From: an uncultured Alphaproteobacteria bacterium
GTDB taxonomy: Bacteria > Pseudomonadota > Alphaproteobacteria > Rhodobacterales > Rhodobacteraceae
Length of the DNA stretch: 64,000 bases
Direction: 5' to 3'
Assembly: GCA_902556405.1 (NCBI GenBank)
Contig: CACDWF010000001.1
Span: forward strand, 248,001-312,000
In this document: piece after piece, positions 26,726 to 36,261 of the stretch
How the letters are laid out: each line of letters starts with the position of its first letter
Numbering within the stretch: position 1 is the stretch's first letter
Position numbers and translations under genes: made by a program
The notes under the pieces: generated by a model
Databases searched by the model: none
The model's input: the letters and a program-made list of their open reading frames with translations, nothing else
What the model was told of the DNA's origin: nothing

Positions 26726-26980
26726 ATGGCAAATATTTGGTATTTGGTTGCTATAATGTTTGGAGTTCATGAAGATGGAAAATTAGATGTTTACATTTTT
26801 AGGGAACCAAAAAACTCTACTGGTTTTTATTCAATCGGTTCTTGTCGAAATTTTGTTAGTGAAAATCCAACTTACTTAATTGAAACCCTTAGAAAGCAAT
26901 ACGGGGATCGACCTATGAAACAACTTTTATGTGCCCCCGTAGATAGTGTTAAGCAATTACTTGAAACCACGAAGCAATAA
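26726..26980 (+). CDS. two-Cys small protein, family member D
   Basis: An 84-residue divergent member: MANIWYLVAIMFGVHEDGKLD, then FYSIGSCRNFV, LIETLRKQYGDRPMKQLLCAP. Both Cys and the LIETLR helix are kept; the terminal Gly-x-Cys is altered to LLCAP. It follows the 59-aa gene by 11 nt. Confidence 0.68.
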   Translation: MANIWYLVAIMFGVHEDGKLDVYIFREPKNSTGFYSIGSCRNFVSENPTYLIETLRKQYGDRPMKQLLCAPVDSVKQLLETTKQ

Positions 26981-27049
26981 AGGACTTTAGGAGCGCAATA
27001 TTTTGGAATATCCACTCGTTTAGTTAAGAGAAAGCGGGAAAGGATTTAT

Positions 27050-27463
27050 GTGAACAACCAAGGTGTATCCATATTTATAGTTTTTTTGGCGCTACTTGCT
27101 TTAAGTGGTTGCATGACTACAGACCAAACCCCCAATGGTTTTGCTGAGATGGAAAAAGAAGATATAAGGAGCCTTGAAAAAGAACGATCGGAAAAATCGC
27201 AAAATAAATCTATTCAATACTTTGTGGTTGCACAATTAAGATCAGTTAATGACCAGCCACAAGAATTTCTTGAGTTTAAGAGTAAACGTTTCAGTGATAA
27301 GAGTAGCTGTGAGAAATGGATGATTTCAAATAACAGACTACTAAACGAAAGCCTTCATAACCATGTCACAAGTAGAAAAAGGGGGTATTTCGTTGATAAT
27401 ATTAAATGTCTGAGAACTGCATTCTTTGCAAATGGATTCGATGAACAAGGCACAAGTATTTAG
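27050..27463 (+). CDS. lipoprotein carrying the two-Cys domain, family member E
   Basis: A 137-residue protein from GTG 27050 (GGAAAGGA upstream). A signal peptide with lipobox ALSGC puts the acylated Cys near residue 21. A charged linker (EKEDIRSLEKERSEKSQ) follows, then the family domain: IQYFVVAQL, FLEFKSKRFSDKSSCEKWM, LLNESLHNH and a terminal 'IKCLR'. This member shows that the domain can work in the periplasm at a membrane, close to where the anti-sigma sensor part and caspase are expected. Confidence 0.7.
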   Translation: MNNQGVSIFIVFLALLALSGCMTTDQTPNGFAEMEKEDIRSLEKERSEKSQNKSIQYFVVAQLRSVNDQPQEFLEFKSKRFSDKSSCEKWMISNNRLLNESLHNHVTSRKRGYFVDNIKCLRTAFFANGFDEQGTSI

Positions 27464-27492
27464 AAGATCATTGAAAATAATGGGAAACAATC

Positions 27493-27591
27493 ATGAAGAA
27501 CAAAAATAAACATGATATAGTTTTTGTAGTTGCCTTGGGGTACTTCGCGATCTCATTTTTCTTTATAAAATTATCCAAAAAAAATGCTTAA
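27493..27591 (+). CDS. single-TM microprotein, 32 aa
   Basis: MKNKNKHDIVFVVALGYFAI, then SFFFIKLSKKNA: a basic start, one TM and a basic end. It is the last frame before the convergent zorD gene, whose stop is 3 nt away. Supported only by pattern and position. Confidence 0.4.
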   Translation: MKNKNKHDIVFVVALGYFAISFFFIKLSKKNA

Positions 27592-27593
27592 AA

Positions 27594-30500
27594 TCATATG
27601 ATATGATTAGGCCATAGACACAAATCTTCTCTTGAAACAAGCTTGACGTTTTCTTTCTTAGCAAGTTTTTTAGCAGAGTTTGTGAAACCCCTATAGTTCG
27701 TTACTACAACACAGTGAGAATTCTTAAGATCAGGGTAATTTTTCCGAGCATTTAGAACCTCTTTTATTGCACCCTCGCTCAGGTTTTGGTCTGGTGAATT
27801 TGTGACTTTTGCCTGAATAATAACGTGCTCACTTGTTCGTTCAGTATGCGTTAAAATTTTATCAGCTCCTCCATCTCTTGATATACTGGTATTAGCACTT
27901 CTCCAAGGCCCCTTCTTCGCTTGGTTGCCTATCCAATCTTCAAATTGTTGACCAGTCATTCTATCTATTTCGTTCAAGTCAATCTTATCTTCGTTAGAGT
28001 TTATAAATTCTAGAATACGACTACTTTCTTCCTCGTTACTTTTTGCAGGCATTAGAACGCCTTGAAATAGTCTTCTTTTTCTGATCATTATATTATTGAG
28101 AATACAGTCAAAACTTTTTTCTTTAAATTGCGAGTGAATTGCCAAAGGTATGTGAATAGTGACATCTTTTTGTTGTCCAATCCTATATATTCTGTCGTTA
28201 CACTGCTCTTCGACAGCTGGGTTCCACCATCTTGCCAAGTGAATAACATGTGTTGCGGCGGTCAAAGTAAGGCCGACACCTGCAGATTTTGGGCCCAAAA
28301 TTAAAAGATCAAAAGACCCATTATCAATATTTTCTTGAAACTCTCTCACTATTTGTGCTCTTCTAGGCACTGAAACATTGCCATTAATTATATCAACTTT
28401 TTCAAGCTTAAACTTCTTTTTAAAAAAGGTTTGAAGAAGGTATTGCAACTCAACTCTTTCCAAAAATACTAAAGCCTTGCCTCCGCTCGTTTGTATATCA
28501 CTTAGTATTTCAGTTACCTTTTTTATCCTGGCAGATCTAAATAAAAAATCCTCAAGATCATTATCCTCAGAACCTGCTAGCTCTAATTTTTCAGGGTGTA
28601 GAGATACAGATCTAAGTCCATCTATTTGTTTGAAGGAACTAGATCTAATTCCGTTCTGCTTTGCATAATTTAAATCATCAATAAGCTGAGTGTATGCCTG
28701 GTCTTGAATTCCATCCATTTCTATCGGATATTTTTCGTATCGCTTCAAGGGTAAATCAGAAGCTGCTTCCGATTTCATGCGTCTAATTCCTATAGGTGGA
28801 AGAGCTTTTTTGTTACTTTTATTTTTTCCTTCTTCAAAAATCCTTCTATAAAGTTCCTTAAGCATATTTTCATCTGGTGAATTAAATTTATCGGTAAAAT
28901 TTTTCAAAGTGCCTAAATATCCTGGAACAAGGGTATCAAGAATTGCCCAGAGGTCGGAAAGGGAGTTTTCAACTGGTGTACCAGTTAAACCTATTTTAAA
29001 ATCAGCTTTCAAGCTTTTGGCTGCATTATTTTGGAGTGTCCCAGGGTTTTTGATGTTTTGTATCTCATCAAAAACAACAGCGGAAAAGGGAACTTGCCCA
29101 AACGATTGCTGATAGTTGGTTAATGTAGTGTAAGTTGTTAATACCCAGGTGGGGTAAGTTCTATCCTCATCACTTAATGAACTGAAGTCAAGTCGCGATA
29201 TTTCATTTGCATCGTCCAGATCAAGACCAGAAAGCCCACTTCTATATTCCTTTAAGCGTGACCCATAAGCCTCTATTTTAATTCCGAGTTGATCATCATT
29301 CATGTGAATATCAACTTCTTCTTGCCAATTTCTAAGCAGTGAAGTGGGAGCTACTATTAATATAGGAGCTAAAGGTTTTCCAGTTTTGTCTTTTTTGTAT
29401 TGTTGTAGCCAGGCAAGAAAACTTATAGATTGTAGAGTTTTTCCAAGCCCTTGGTCGTCTGCATTAAGTATTCCAGGCAAACCATTTAAATACGCATCTA
29501 TCATCCACTCTAAAGACTGTTCCTGATGTGCTTTTAATTTCGATGTTATGCTTTCTGGAGCTTCCTTTTTTGTAGATGCACCCCTCGGAACATAGTTTTG
29601 AACATAATCAAGATCTTCAAAATTTTCTTTTACGATAAGAACGTGTGTTTGTTTTTCGACACTTTTTGACGTACTTTCGGATCCAGTTGTTTGAGCTTTT
29701 TTCAACCCGTCAAGTTGATTGAGAACCTCGAGTGTATTTTTGTTTGCTTCAATTTTTGTATTATTAAACTCAATGCTTGTTTCACCCTTTTCAATAGCTT
29801 TTGTTACTTTTTCTATAAGAGTTTCAACCTCCTCGGGTTTAATGGGAACATATTTATCGCCAATTTTTACGCCAAACGTTTCTGGCACCCATCCATTGTC
29901 TATATATTTGACATAGGGAAGTGCTGGCGGGATCCATAACCCTAATTTTATAACTCGTTCTGAGAATTCCCGCGTCTCTTGGAATAATTCTCCAATGCGT
30001 GTTTCGAGTTCTTGTTGTTGGTTCAAGGTTTCTTCCAATCTAATATTATCAGTTGAAGTTTCACTCGCCGCCTTGTTTTTATTTTCCAAGTATTCGGTAA
30101 GAGCTCGCTTAGGATTCCTAGCAAAGTCCTCCCGAGACTCTGGGCTACTGTTTTTCTTCTGTTTGACTAGTTCCAATGCTTCATACAAATCGTCTTCGAT
30201 GAGCAAATATTCGTTCTTACCAACAATATAAGTCTTTTTTACTTTAGGAAAATGGTCGAAAGATTGATTGCCGTGTTCAAACCTAAGCGTTTGATTATCG
30301 TTAAGAAGGCTATCATTCTCAGAAAGTATTGATGTGTCTTCAAAATCCTCATTATCTTGCCCTACTATTTTTTCAGGTTTTTTTTGAAATAACACGGGGT
30401 TAAAAGTTATGCCATCTGATTGCCTTTCGACTCTCAGCGAAAATGAGTTGGCCGATTTAATATTTATCTCAGCTAGTGAACCTTGCAGATCAGCAATATC

Positions 30501-31070
30501 GGCCCGAGACGCTTCTGAAAAGTCTGGGTTAACTGAACTATTAGTTTCCAATAAATTTTTGATTGTAGCCATTAAATGCCATTGCTTATCAACTGGCTTT
30601 TCAGACTCTCGGCGATAGTTTTCTATGGTCTCAATGATCGAAAATATTGGGTCCGGGACTATATAGTCTTGGCTGAGAGTTTGAAGTCGGGCTCCTAATA
30701 CCTGTGAGGATTGGGTGTTCCATTTATACTCTAAATCAAAGTCAGGGTTTCTTAGCACCCCTTTTATTTTTATTGAAATTGTGAAATCTGGGTTTGGTGG
30801 CAATCCTAATGCATTCAAAGAATTTGAGGAAAGGTTAGCTAAGCACTTATGCGAAAGTTTCAATTCATTTTCGTTCTGTATAACATGCTCAGGAAATTTA
30901 TTTGCTAGCATTGATATCTCGGATATCGCCGCAGCCTGAGAGGCATCCGATTCATTAAGCCACTGCGCAATAGAAATATTCGTCCTTGTTTCTCGTAAAA
31001 GCATACCCTTCGTTATTTTTTCGAAATTAATATCTGCCCCAAAGTCGGTATATGAAATCTTTACTGACAA
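27594..31070 (-). CDS. zorD: ZorD: SNF2 helicase with C-terminal Mrr-like nuclease, type I Zorya
   Basis: A 1158-residue effector of the Zorya anti-phage system. After an unconserved N-terminal half comes a SNF2 core: ADDQGLGKTLQSISF (Walker A), VVFDEIQNIK (motif II), GLTGTPVENS (III), then HELICc with GPKSAGVGLTLTAATHVIH and RIYRIGQQKDV. The last 115 residues are Mrr-like: GQQFEDWIG, DGGADKI, HVIIQAK (the D...QxK catalytic pattern) and VVVTNYRGFT. It should bind and degrade invading DNA once the ZorAB motor signals. Last gene of the operon, 2 nt after zorC. Confidence 0.9.
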   Translation of the reverse strand: MSVKISYTDFGADINFEKITKGMLLRETRTNISIAQWLNESDASQAAAISEISMLANKFPEHVIQNENELKLSHKCLANLSSNSLNALGLPPNPDFTISIKIKGVLRNPDFDLEYKWNTQSSQVLGARLQTLSQDYIVPDPIFSIIETIENYRRESEKPVDKQWHLMATIKNLLETNSSVNPDFSEASRADIADLQGSLAEINIKSANSFSLRVERQSDGITFNPVLFQKKPEKIVGQDNEDFEDTSILSENDSLLNDNQTLRFEHGNQSFDHFPKVKKTYIVGKNEYLLIEDDLYEALELVKQKKNSSPESREDFARNPKRALTEYLENKNKAASETSTDNIRLEETLNQQQELETRIGELFQETREFSERVIKLGLWIPPALPYVKYIDNGWVPETFGVKIGDKYVPIKPEEVETLIEKVTKAIEKGETSIEFNNTKIEANKNTLEVLNQLDGLKKAQTTGSESTSKSVEKQTHVLIVKENFEDLDYVQNYVPRGASTKKEAPESITSKLKAHQEQSLEWMIDAYLNGLPGILNADDQGLGKTLQSISFLAWLQQYKKDKTGKPLAPILIVAPTSLLRNWQEEVDIHMNDDQLGIKIEAYGSRLKEYRSGLSGLDLDDANEISRLDFSSLSDEDRTYPTWVLTTYTTLTNYQQSFGQVPFSAVVFDEIQNIKNPGTLQNNAAKSLKADFKIGLTGTPVENSLSDLWAILDTLVPGYLGTLKNFTDKFNSPDENMLKELYRRIFEEGKNKSNKKALPPIGIRRMKSEAASDLPLKRYEKYPIEMDGIQDQAYTQLIDDLNYAKQNGIRSSSFKQIDGLRSVSLHPEKLELAGSEDNDLEDFLFRSARIKKVTEILSDIQTSGGKALVFLERVELQYLLQTFFKKKFKLEKVDIINGNVSVPRRAQIVREFQENIDNGSFDLLILGPKSAGVGLTLTAATHVIHLARWWNPAVEEQCNDRIYRIGQQKDVTIHIPLAIHSQFKEKSFDCILNNIMIRKRRLFQGVLMPAKSNEEESSRILEFINSNEDKIDLNEIDRMTGQQFEDWIGNQAKKGPWRSANTSISRDGGADKILTHTERTSEHVIIQAKVTNSPDQNLSEGAIKEVLNARKNYPDLKNSHCVVVTNYRGFTNSAKKLAKKENVKLVSREDLCLWPNHII

Positions 31071-31072
31071 AG

Positions 31073-32449
31073 TTACGCTCCACGATTTTTATTTGTATCA
31101 ATGTAATATTTTGCTTTTGATCGCCAGCGACCTTGGAAATCATGAGGTATCCGCTCGTCTAGCATTTGGGGTTTAACTCTCAATTCATCGTTGTGATATT
31201 CCTTCTTGTACATTTTAGGGATAAATTTGTTATCTTCTTTAAAAAATCGAATGGAAAAATCATGTGAACCTTCAATGACCGTTAATCTTCTGATTTTCAT
31301 AATGAAATAACATGTTTGGTCTTGTGTTTTATTTTTGATAGTAGCGAATAAATTAATTCTACCCTTAGATGTGTCCCGTACTCTTTCTTCTGCGAATGAC
31401 GCTCCTCGTTTACTTAAGATAACCCATGCGCGATCAATCAAGCCCTCATCAAATACTTTTTCCCAAAAAACTCTTCTTTTTGCCCATTGTTTGCTGTCCT
31501 CAAATTTGTCTATGATGTCAAAAAACATATTTAATGAGTCCTGTGTCAGCCATCTAAATACTATATCGAGATATTGCTTTCCAACTCTATCCCACCTCGC
31601 TCTGTTAATTCTTGGATCTCCAAAGTTTTTCTCTAAAAATATTAATAGATCTTCTTTCAGATCAACGTCTGGATCTTGCTTTAAAAACGGTTTCAATAAT
31701 CCTTCGATACCCCGCCACTGTTGCGTCTCCAAAACAATATTTTTGTGGGGATTAAGCCAATTTTTAATACTCTCAAAAGCTGATTTCTCTTGGTTACTGA
31801 GCCTAGTTTCAAGTTTTTCAAGTAATGTTATATATACCTCATTGAATAAACCTGGCATATGAGGGTTCGATATCCCAAGGTCTTTAAGTTTTTCAAATGG
31901 CTTTTCATGATCTACGAGTTCCTCGGCAATTCGGTCAATTAATCCTTGAGGTTCAAATGCTTGAAATTTGTCAATAAAATCAGAAAATGGCAAACTTGAT
32001 GAGGCGCTACAGGTTTGAAGCTCGGTTGCTAGCCTTTTTGTGAGGGACGAATTTTCTCGAAAACCTCCTAAATATCCATTAAAGCAACCCTTTACAAATG
32101 ACTTCTTATCTTTTTTTAACTGCTCAAAAAAATCTTCCGTGACCCTGTTCCACTTGTTTTCTTTAGCGAATGAACTTGAAAAATAATCTAGTGCTAACGC
32201 TGCGGCATCACTCCATTTATAGCTCGTCCAATTCTCGGTCTCGAGCCTTTTAATGAATTCCTCAAGTCTGTTTTCCAAATTCTTCAACGAGGGGGTATTC
32301 ATTTGAGGATATTTTTTATAAACTTCAGATAGGGCATTCTCGAGATCATCAAAGTTATAATTTGATGGAGGAGGGATCCAGACCACTTCTTGATTAAGAA
32401 CCTCTGATAATCCTTTTTGATTTTCGTCCGAAGTTGTATCATCAGTCAT
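31073..32449 (-). CDS. zorC: ZorC, EH-signature protein of type I Zorya
   Basis: A 458-residue soluble protein rich in Trp and Arg (QWRGIEGLLKPF, NRARWDRVGKQYLDIVFRWL, FEDSKQWAKRRVFWEKVF). I identify it mainly by its position between zorB and zorD and by an EH_Signature-like central part. ZorC is known to bind DNA and cooperate with ZorD. It overlaps the end of zorB by 8 nt. Confidence 0.85.
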   Translation of the reverse strand: MTDDTTSDENQKGLSEVLNQEVVWIPPPSNYNFDDLENALSEVYKKYPQMNTPSLKNLENRLEEFIKRLETENWTSYKWSDAAALALDYFSSSFAKENKWNRVTEDFFEQLKKDKKSFVKGCFNGYLGGFRENSSLTKRLATELQTCSASSSLPFSDFIDKFQAFEPQGLIDRIAEELVDHEKPFEKLKDLGISNPHMPGLFNEVYITLLEKLETRLSNQEKSAFESIKNWLNPHKNIVLETQQWRGIEGLLKPFLKQDPDVDLKEDLLIFLEKNFGDPRINRARWDRVGKQYLDIVFRWLTQDSLNMFFDIIDKFEDSKQWAKRRVFWEKVFDEGLIDRAWVILSKRGASFAEERVRDTSKGRINLFATIKNKTQDQTCYFIMKIRRLTVIEGSHDFSIRFFKEDNKFIPKMYKKEYHNDELRVKPQMLDERIPHDFQGRWRSKAKYYIDTNKNRGA

Positions 32450-33914
32450 TATTGAAACTCTCCTCTATACTTCTTTTTATCTGCCTGCTGATTATATCTG
32501 CTTCAGTTAGACTTCTTGGAGTCATCATAATAAAACGTAGATCTATTCGTCGATTTTCTGCTTTACCTATAGAGCTTTGATTGGAGCTTACAGGTCTTGT
32601 GTCCCCGTATCCTGAGACGGCTAAAACTGGCTGCCCAGAGTCGCTTTTTATATCGAATTTCCTTTTTCGGTAATTTGTTGCATTTAAATATTTTTCTAAA
32701 GATCTTTCAGTTCTAAGAATTTCCCGTAATGTCTCAGCTGCTCTCATGGTTGAAAGTGCTAAGTTATCTTCAATATTTCTCCTGCTTATGCGCACGTTAT
32801 CGGTATGGCCTTCAATTTGAATAGTATCTACGATGGCATTCGAAGGGTTACATTGTTCATTGATTGTAGTGTTGGGGCCTAGGGTAAAGCAGCTAAGTTC
32901 CTCTTTTAAAACTTGTGCTAGTTTTCGAGTTACTACTAAGCCAAATTGGTCTGGCGTATAACTACCCGACTGAAACTTTAGGTGCTTTTCTTGAAAACGG
33001 AGAATGCCAGTATCCGATTTTACTTCAACTTCAATATCCAGTGCTTCTAATCTTTTTTGAATTTTAGCTAACAATGATTTTCTCACTTGGGCGATTTCAT
33101 CTAAAACAGTTTGGATTGTGCGAACTCCTCTTGTTTTTAATTTTTCCTCAAGTTCTTCAATTTGGATTAAAAGTTTTGCAATTTGCTCGCGTAGCTCCTC
33201 AACGAGTTTCTTTTGTGTATCAAGTTTTTTCTTTGGGACCATGATTAATTTTTCTTCTTTTAATTCATCATTACCCTTTTGTAATTCTTGATTTTTGACC
33301 ATTAAATCATCAATTTGTCTTTGAAGTTTTAATATGGTTTTGAGATCGGAATCCTTTTCTTTTAATGAGCGCTGTAGAATAATAATCGTCTCTCTAAGGT
33401 CGACATTCTCTGCTGATAATGTTTCCTTTTCTTTAGTTAGAATTAAAATTTTTCTCTTTAATTCCTCTGCACTAAGCAACTCTTTAGCTTTGTCATCTAA
33501 ATACTGATTAAGTGTCGCGATCTCTTCTCTATATTCAATATTTTTTGCTATTTCTCTAGCAAGTTTTTTTCTCAGTTCTTCAATCTGTTTATCTTTCTCA
33601 TTTATTAAAAAATCCAATCGAATTACCTTTAGCTCAAGCTCTGCTATCGTGTCTCTCGCTTTACGCAAGTCGAATTGCAGCTCCCTGATTAGTTCTTTTA
33701 ACTCCCTTATTTCCTCTTTTGCGACTAGTAGCTCGACAACAACCTTATCGTATTTACTCTTCTCTATGACTTCTTTATTAGGTTCTGTTCGTAAGGAAAA
33801 ATAAGCCATTAAGATCATTATTATAAATAGCACGGAGATCATAAGATCTGTCATTGATATAAAAACAGACTCTTCCTCCTCTTCTTGGCGCCTTCTTCTC
33901 GAGTAAATTGCCAT
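32442..33914 (-). CDS. zorB: ZorB: MotB-like stator with OmpA-like domain and very long coiled coil
   Basis: A 490-residue protein. An arginine/glutamate-rich N-terminus precedes one TM with the proton-carrying aspartate (Asp23, SMTDLMISVLFIIMILM). Residues about 45-285 are an uninterrupted heptad-rich coiled coil. The C-terminus is OmpA/MotB-like, with IEGHTDNVRISRRN, SGYGDTRPV and ENRRIDLRFIM for peptidoglycan binding. E. coli type I ZorB is about 246 residues, so here a coil of some 230 residues is inserted between membrane and peptidoglycan domain. It forms the ZorAB proton-driven motor that detects phage attack. Confidence 0.9.
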   Translation of the reverse strand: MAIYSRRRRQEEEEESVFISMTDLMISVLFIIMILMAYFSLRTEPNKEVIEKSKYDKVVVELLVAKEEIRELKELIRELQFDLRKARDTIAELELKVIRLDFLINEKDKQIEELRKKLAREIAKNIEYREEIATLNQYLDDKAKELLSAEELKRKILILTKEKETLSAENVDLRETIIILQRSLKEKDSDLKTILKLQRQIDDLMVKNQELQKGNDELKEEKLIMVPKKKLDTQKKLVEELREQIAKLLIQIEELEEKLKTRGVRTIQTVLDEIAQVRKSLLAKIQKRLEALDIEVEVKSDTGILRFQEKHLKFQSGSYTPDQFGLVVTRKLAQVLKEELSCFTLGPNTTINEQCNPSNAIVDTIQIEGHTDNVRISRRNIEDNLALSTMRAAETLREILRTERSLEKYLNATNYRKRKFDIKSDSGQPVLAVSGYGDTRPVSSNQSSIGKAENRRIDLRFIMMTPRSLTEADIISRQIKRSIEESFNND

Positions 33915-33916
33915 TA

Positions 33917-36079
33917 CTAGCTCTTGTACTCTTTAACGTCATCCACTGCTGCTCTTAAAGCTGTCACACCCTGGGTCATGCTATTTGTACTTTGCTCAAC
34001 GGCTAAGCTCATTTTTTCTTGAGCCTCTTCAAGTCCAGTCTTAATTTCAATAAAGGCGGCACCGAGTTTTTGATCTATATCTGATGATTTTTCAATTATT
34101 ACATCAAATTTTTCAATAGAGTTTCCTAGGGATTTAAGCGTATTTTGAACAACTTCACCTGTTTGTTGTATAGAGGTTGAACTAGCACTTAGTGCTTCTA
34201 TTATCCTTTTGTTAATATCACTAATGTTTTGCACTGCTACTCTGATTGGGTCACTTGCTTGGCGTAAATTATTTGTACTATTTTGTAATGCTTCAGAGGC
34301 ATCTTTTGTTTCCGAGGAGGCATCTCTTATTTGTCTTCCGTGGTTTTCAAGAGAGTTTGATGAATTCTTCAAGTTTGTACTAAAGCTATCCAATGATTTC
34401 TCTAAGTCTTGTACTGGACCCGTTATTACGCTCTCAATGCCTTTTTGAAATTCCTCAGCCTCACTTAAGATTGAAGCAGATGCATCTTTAATTCCATTAG
34501 CCATTTGACTGCCAGCCGATTCAAGCTCCAGTCTAGCATCCTTATTTACATCATCCAACATCTCTGCAATCTGTTTAGAACTTGCTTCCCCAGCCTGCTG
34601 TATAGTTTCTTTTAAATTGGAGGCGGCATCCGATATCGCTGTTGCGGCCTCAGCCATCTTGATAGCTCCCTCTCGCGTATTTTCCTCTATTTTTGATAAA
34701 AGATTACTCAGTGCCTCCTGAGACTCCTCAGTTTCTTTTTTCCTTCTCTCGGCACTTGTTTCAGCCTCATCTCCGAGATCTTTTCTGATTGTCGCAATAC
34801 CTGCTGAGAGATCTTGAATGACTTTATTTATTTCACTTGCAATATTCTCTCCTGAAGAATTTAGTTTTTCTGAAACTGACATAAGTGCGGTATTAACACC
34901 GCTTAGTGTGGACGCTATTTCTTTTAAGCTTTCATTCAATTTCTCATGGAGGCTGTTGCCAAGACCCTCTACCATTGTACCAACTGTATCGGTAGATGTG
35001 TTCATAACTCTATTTATAACTGGATCAAGCTTTTCAGAAAGCTTGGCAGGGAGCTGTTCATTTAATGCATTACCAATGGTTGCGGATAAATCACTATTGA
35101 ACTTCTCCAACAATTTATTTGTTTGTTGCGCCTCTGTAAGTTGCTGCGAAACAACTTTCTCGACCGTGAGAAATTCAACACGTTCCTCCAGTGCATCACA
35201 AAATTCTCTTAGCTTTCTTTCAAGAATTCGAGAGTACGTCCGAAACAGTATAAGAAAGATAATAGAGCAAAACAATCCCGTAAGAGACATAAGAAATTTT
35301 GATTTGGTTGAATTTAAAAACGCTGACATACCCTGTTCGCTGAAGTTTTGTCCGTCAGCAGTATATTTCTGCCAATCTATGTCCTTGGCATTTTTATTTT
35401 CTGTTGGTCTGAACTCAGTTGTTATTGAAGAGTTAGGGTCTTCTATTGGTATAGCTTGGAAAAAGTCACCGTTTTCTTGTTTTTGGAAGGCATAGATGTC
35501 TTGACCGTTAATATTTGTAAAAAAAACTAACTTTTTGTTGTTTTCGTATTCTAGCGTAACTTGCTTGGTTCCCGTTTCAACTAAGCCACCAATCGCGGAT
35601 ATTATTCCTAGAAATGTTAAGAGAAGACCTATAGAAACAAATATGCTCGGTACTTGTTTCCACAACGGATTAAGTTGGGATATTTCCTCAGAATTAAAAA
35701 ATTCCATAGGTCTTACTGTATTTTTTATAACGTCCGTATCGTCTTCATAAAACGTTTCATTATATTCTCTCCATGCTGTAGCAAAATTATGGGCGAACTC
35801 TCCTTTATTTTCGTTATCAAAATTTTGAAGATCTCTTCTTAATTCAAGATTTGCAGAAAAATCTTTTTCTCCTTCGGATCTATATATTATTTTTAGTGCC
35901 TTTGATACGAGGGAACTTGCATTATTTTGAATTGAGATAAAGCGGGCACTTATAATTATAAGCCCAACCAATAATAGAATACAAATATTGCCAGCTGTGC
36001 CTTCAGCAGCCAAGAGAGTGGCTATCCAGCGAATAACAGCTTCAAAAACCAAACCAGGAAATATGAAAATCGATTCCAA
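33917..36079 (-). CDS. zorA: ZorA: MotA/ExbB-like channel with long cytoplasmic tail
   Basis: A 720-residue inner-membrane protein and first gene of the Zorya operon. TMs lie near 30-48, 143-163 (SIFVSIGLLLTFLGIISAIGG) and 265-285 (MSLTGLFCSIIFLILF). From about 290 to the end it is a long Ala/Ser/Glu-rich coiled coil, the tail that in studied ZorA passes the signal to ZorC/D. Length agrees with E. coli ZorA (about 729). Start is TTG 36079 with GGAGG 5 nt upstream. The 180-nt spacer to the plus-strand leader at 36197 must hold its promoter. Confidence 0.92.
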   Translation of the reverse strand: MESIFIFPGLVFEAVIRWIATLLAAEGTAGNICILLLVGLIIISARFISIQNNASSLVSKALKIIYRSEGEKDFSANLELRRDLQNFDNENKGEFAHNFATAWREYNETFYEDDTDVIKNTVRPMEFFNSEEISQLNPLWKQVPSIFVSIGLLLTFLGIISAIGGLVETGTKQVTLEYENNKKLVFFTNINGQDIYAFQKQENGDFFQAIPIEDPNSSITTEFRPTENKNAKDIDWQKYTADGQNFSEQGMSAFLNSTKSKFLMSLTGLFCSIIFLILFRTYSRILERKLREFCDALEERVEFLTVEKVVSQQLTEAQQTNKLLEKFNSDLSATIGNALNEQLPAKLSEKLDPVINRVMNTSTDTVGTMVEGLGNSLHEKLNESLKEIASTLSGVNTALMSVSEKLNSSGENIASEINKVIQDLSAGIATIRKDLGDEAETSAERRKKETEESQEALSNLLSKIEENTREGAIKMAEAATAISDAASNLKETIQQAGEASSKQIAEMLDDVNKDARLELESAGSQMANGIKDASASILSEAEEFQKGIESVITGPVQDLEKSLDSFSTNLKNSSNSLENHGRQIRDASSETKDASEALQNSTNNLRQASDPIRVAVQNISDINKRIIEALSASSTSIQQTGEVVQNTLKSLGNSIEKFDVIIEKSSDIDQKLGAAFIEIKTGLEEAQEKMSLAVEQSTNSMTQGVTALRAAVDDVKEYKS

Positions 36080-36196
36080 TTAGACCTCCAAGGTAATGCT
36101 AGAGCGTAACACGAATATACTCTTTCTCAAGTTTCAATTAAAACGCCAGAGGATATAAAATAATGTTTAAAAAGGAATATTCATGTATAGTTTATT

Positions 36197-36261
36197 AAGG
36201 CTTTTAAATACCAACTTGTACGCCTTGGACTGGTTCCTAAAGTACTAAAGCGGAGAATATC
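36197..36261 (+). ncRNA. pseudoknot leader copy 3
   Basis: Helix 1: AAGGC (36197-36201) with GCCTT (36222-36226). Helix 2: GTAC (36218-36221) with GTAC (36242-36245). Conserved loop text TTTTAAATACCAACTTG and 3' text CTAAAGCGGAG, ending 16 nt past helix 2 at the ATG 36262. Confidence 0.7.

Noticed and set aside
27594-31070. DISARM or other SNF2-containing system instead of Zorya
   Set aside because: The three upstream genes are clearly a MotA-like channel, a MotB/OmpA-like stator and an EH-signature-type protein, which fits type I Zorya; DISARM methylase and PLD genes are absent.
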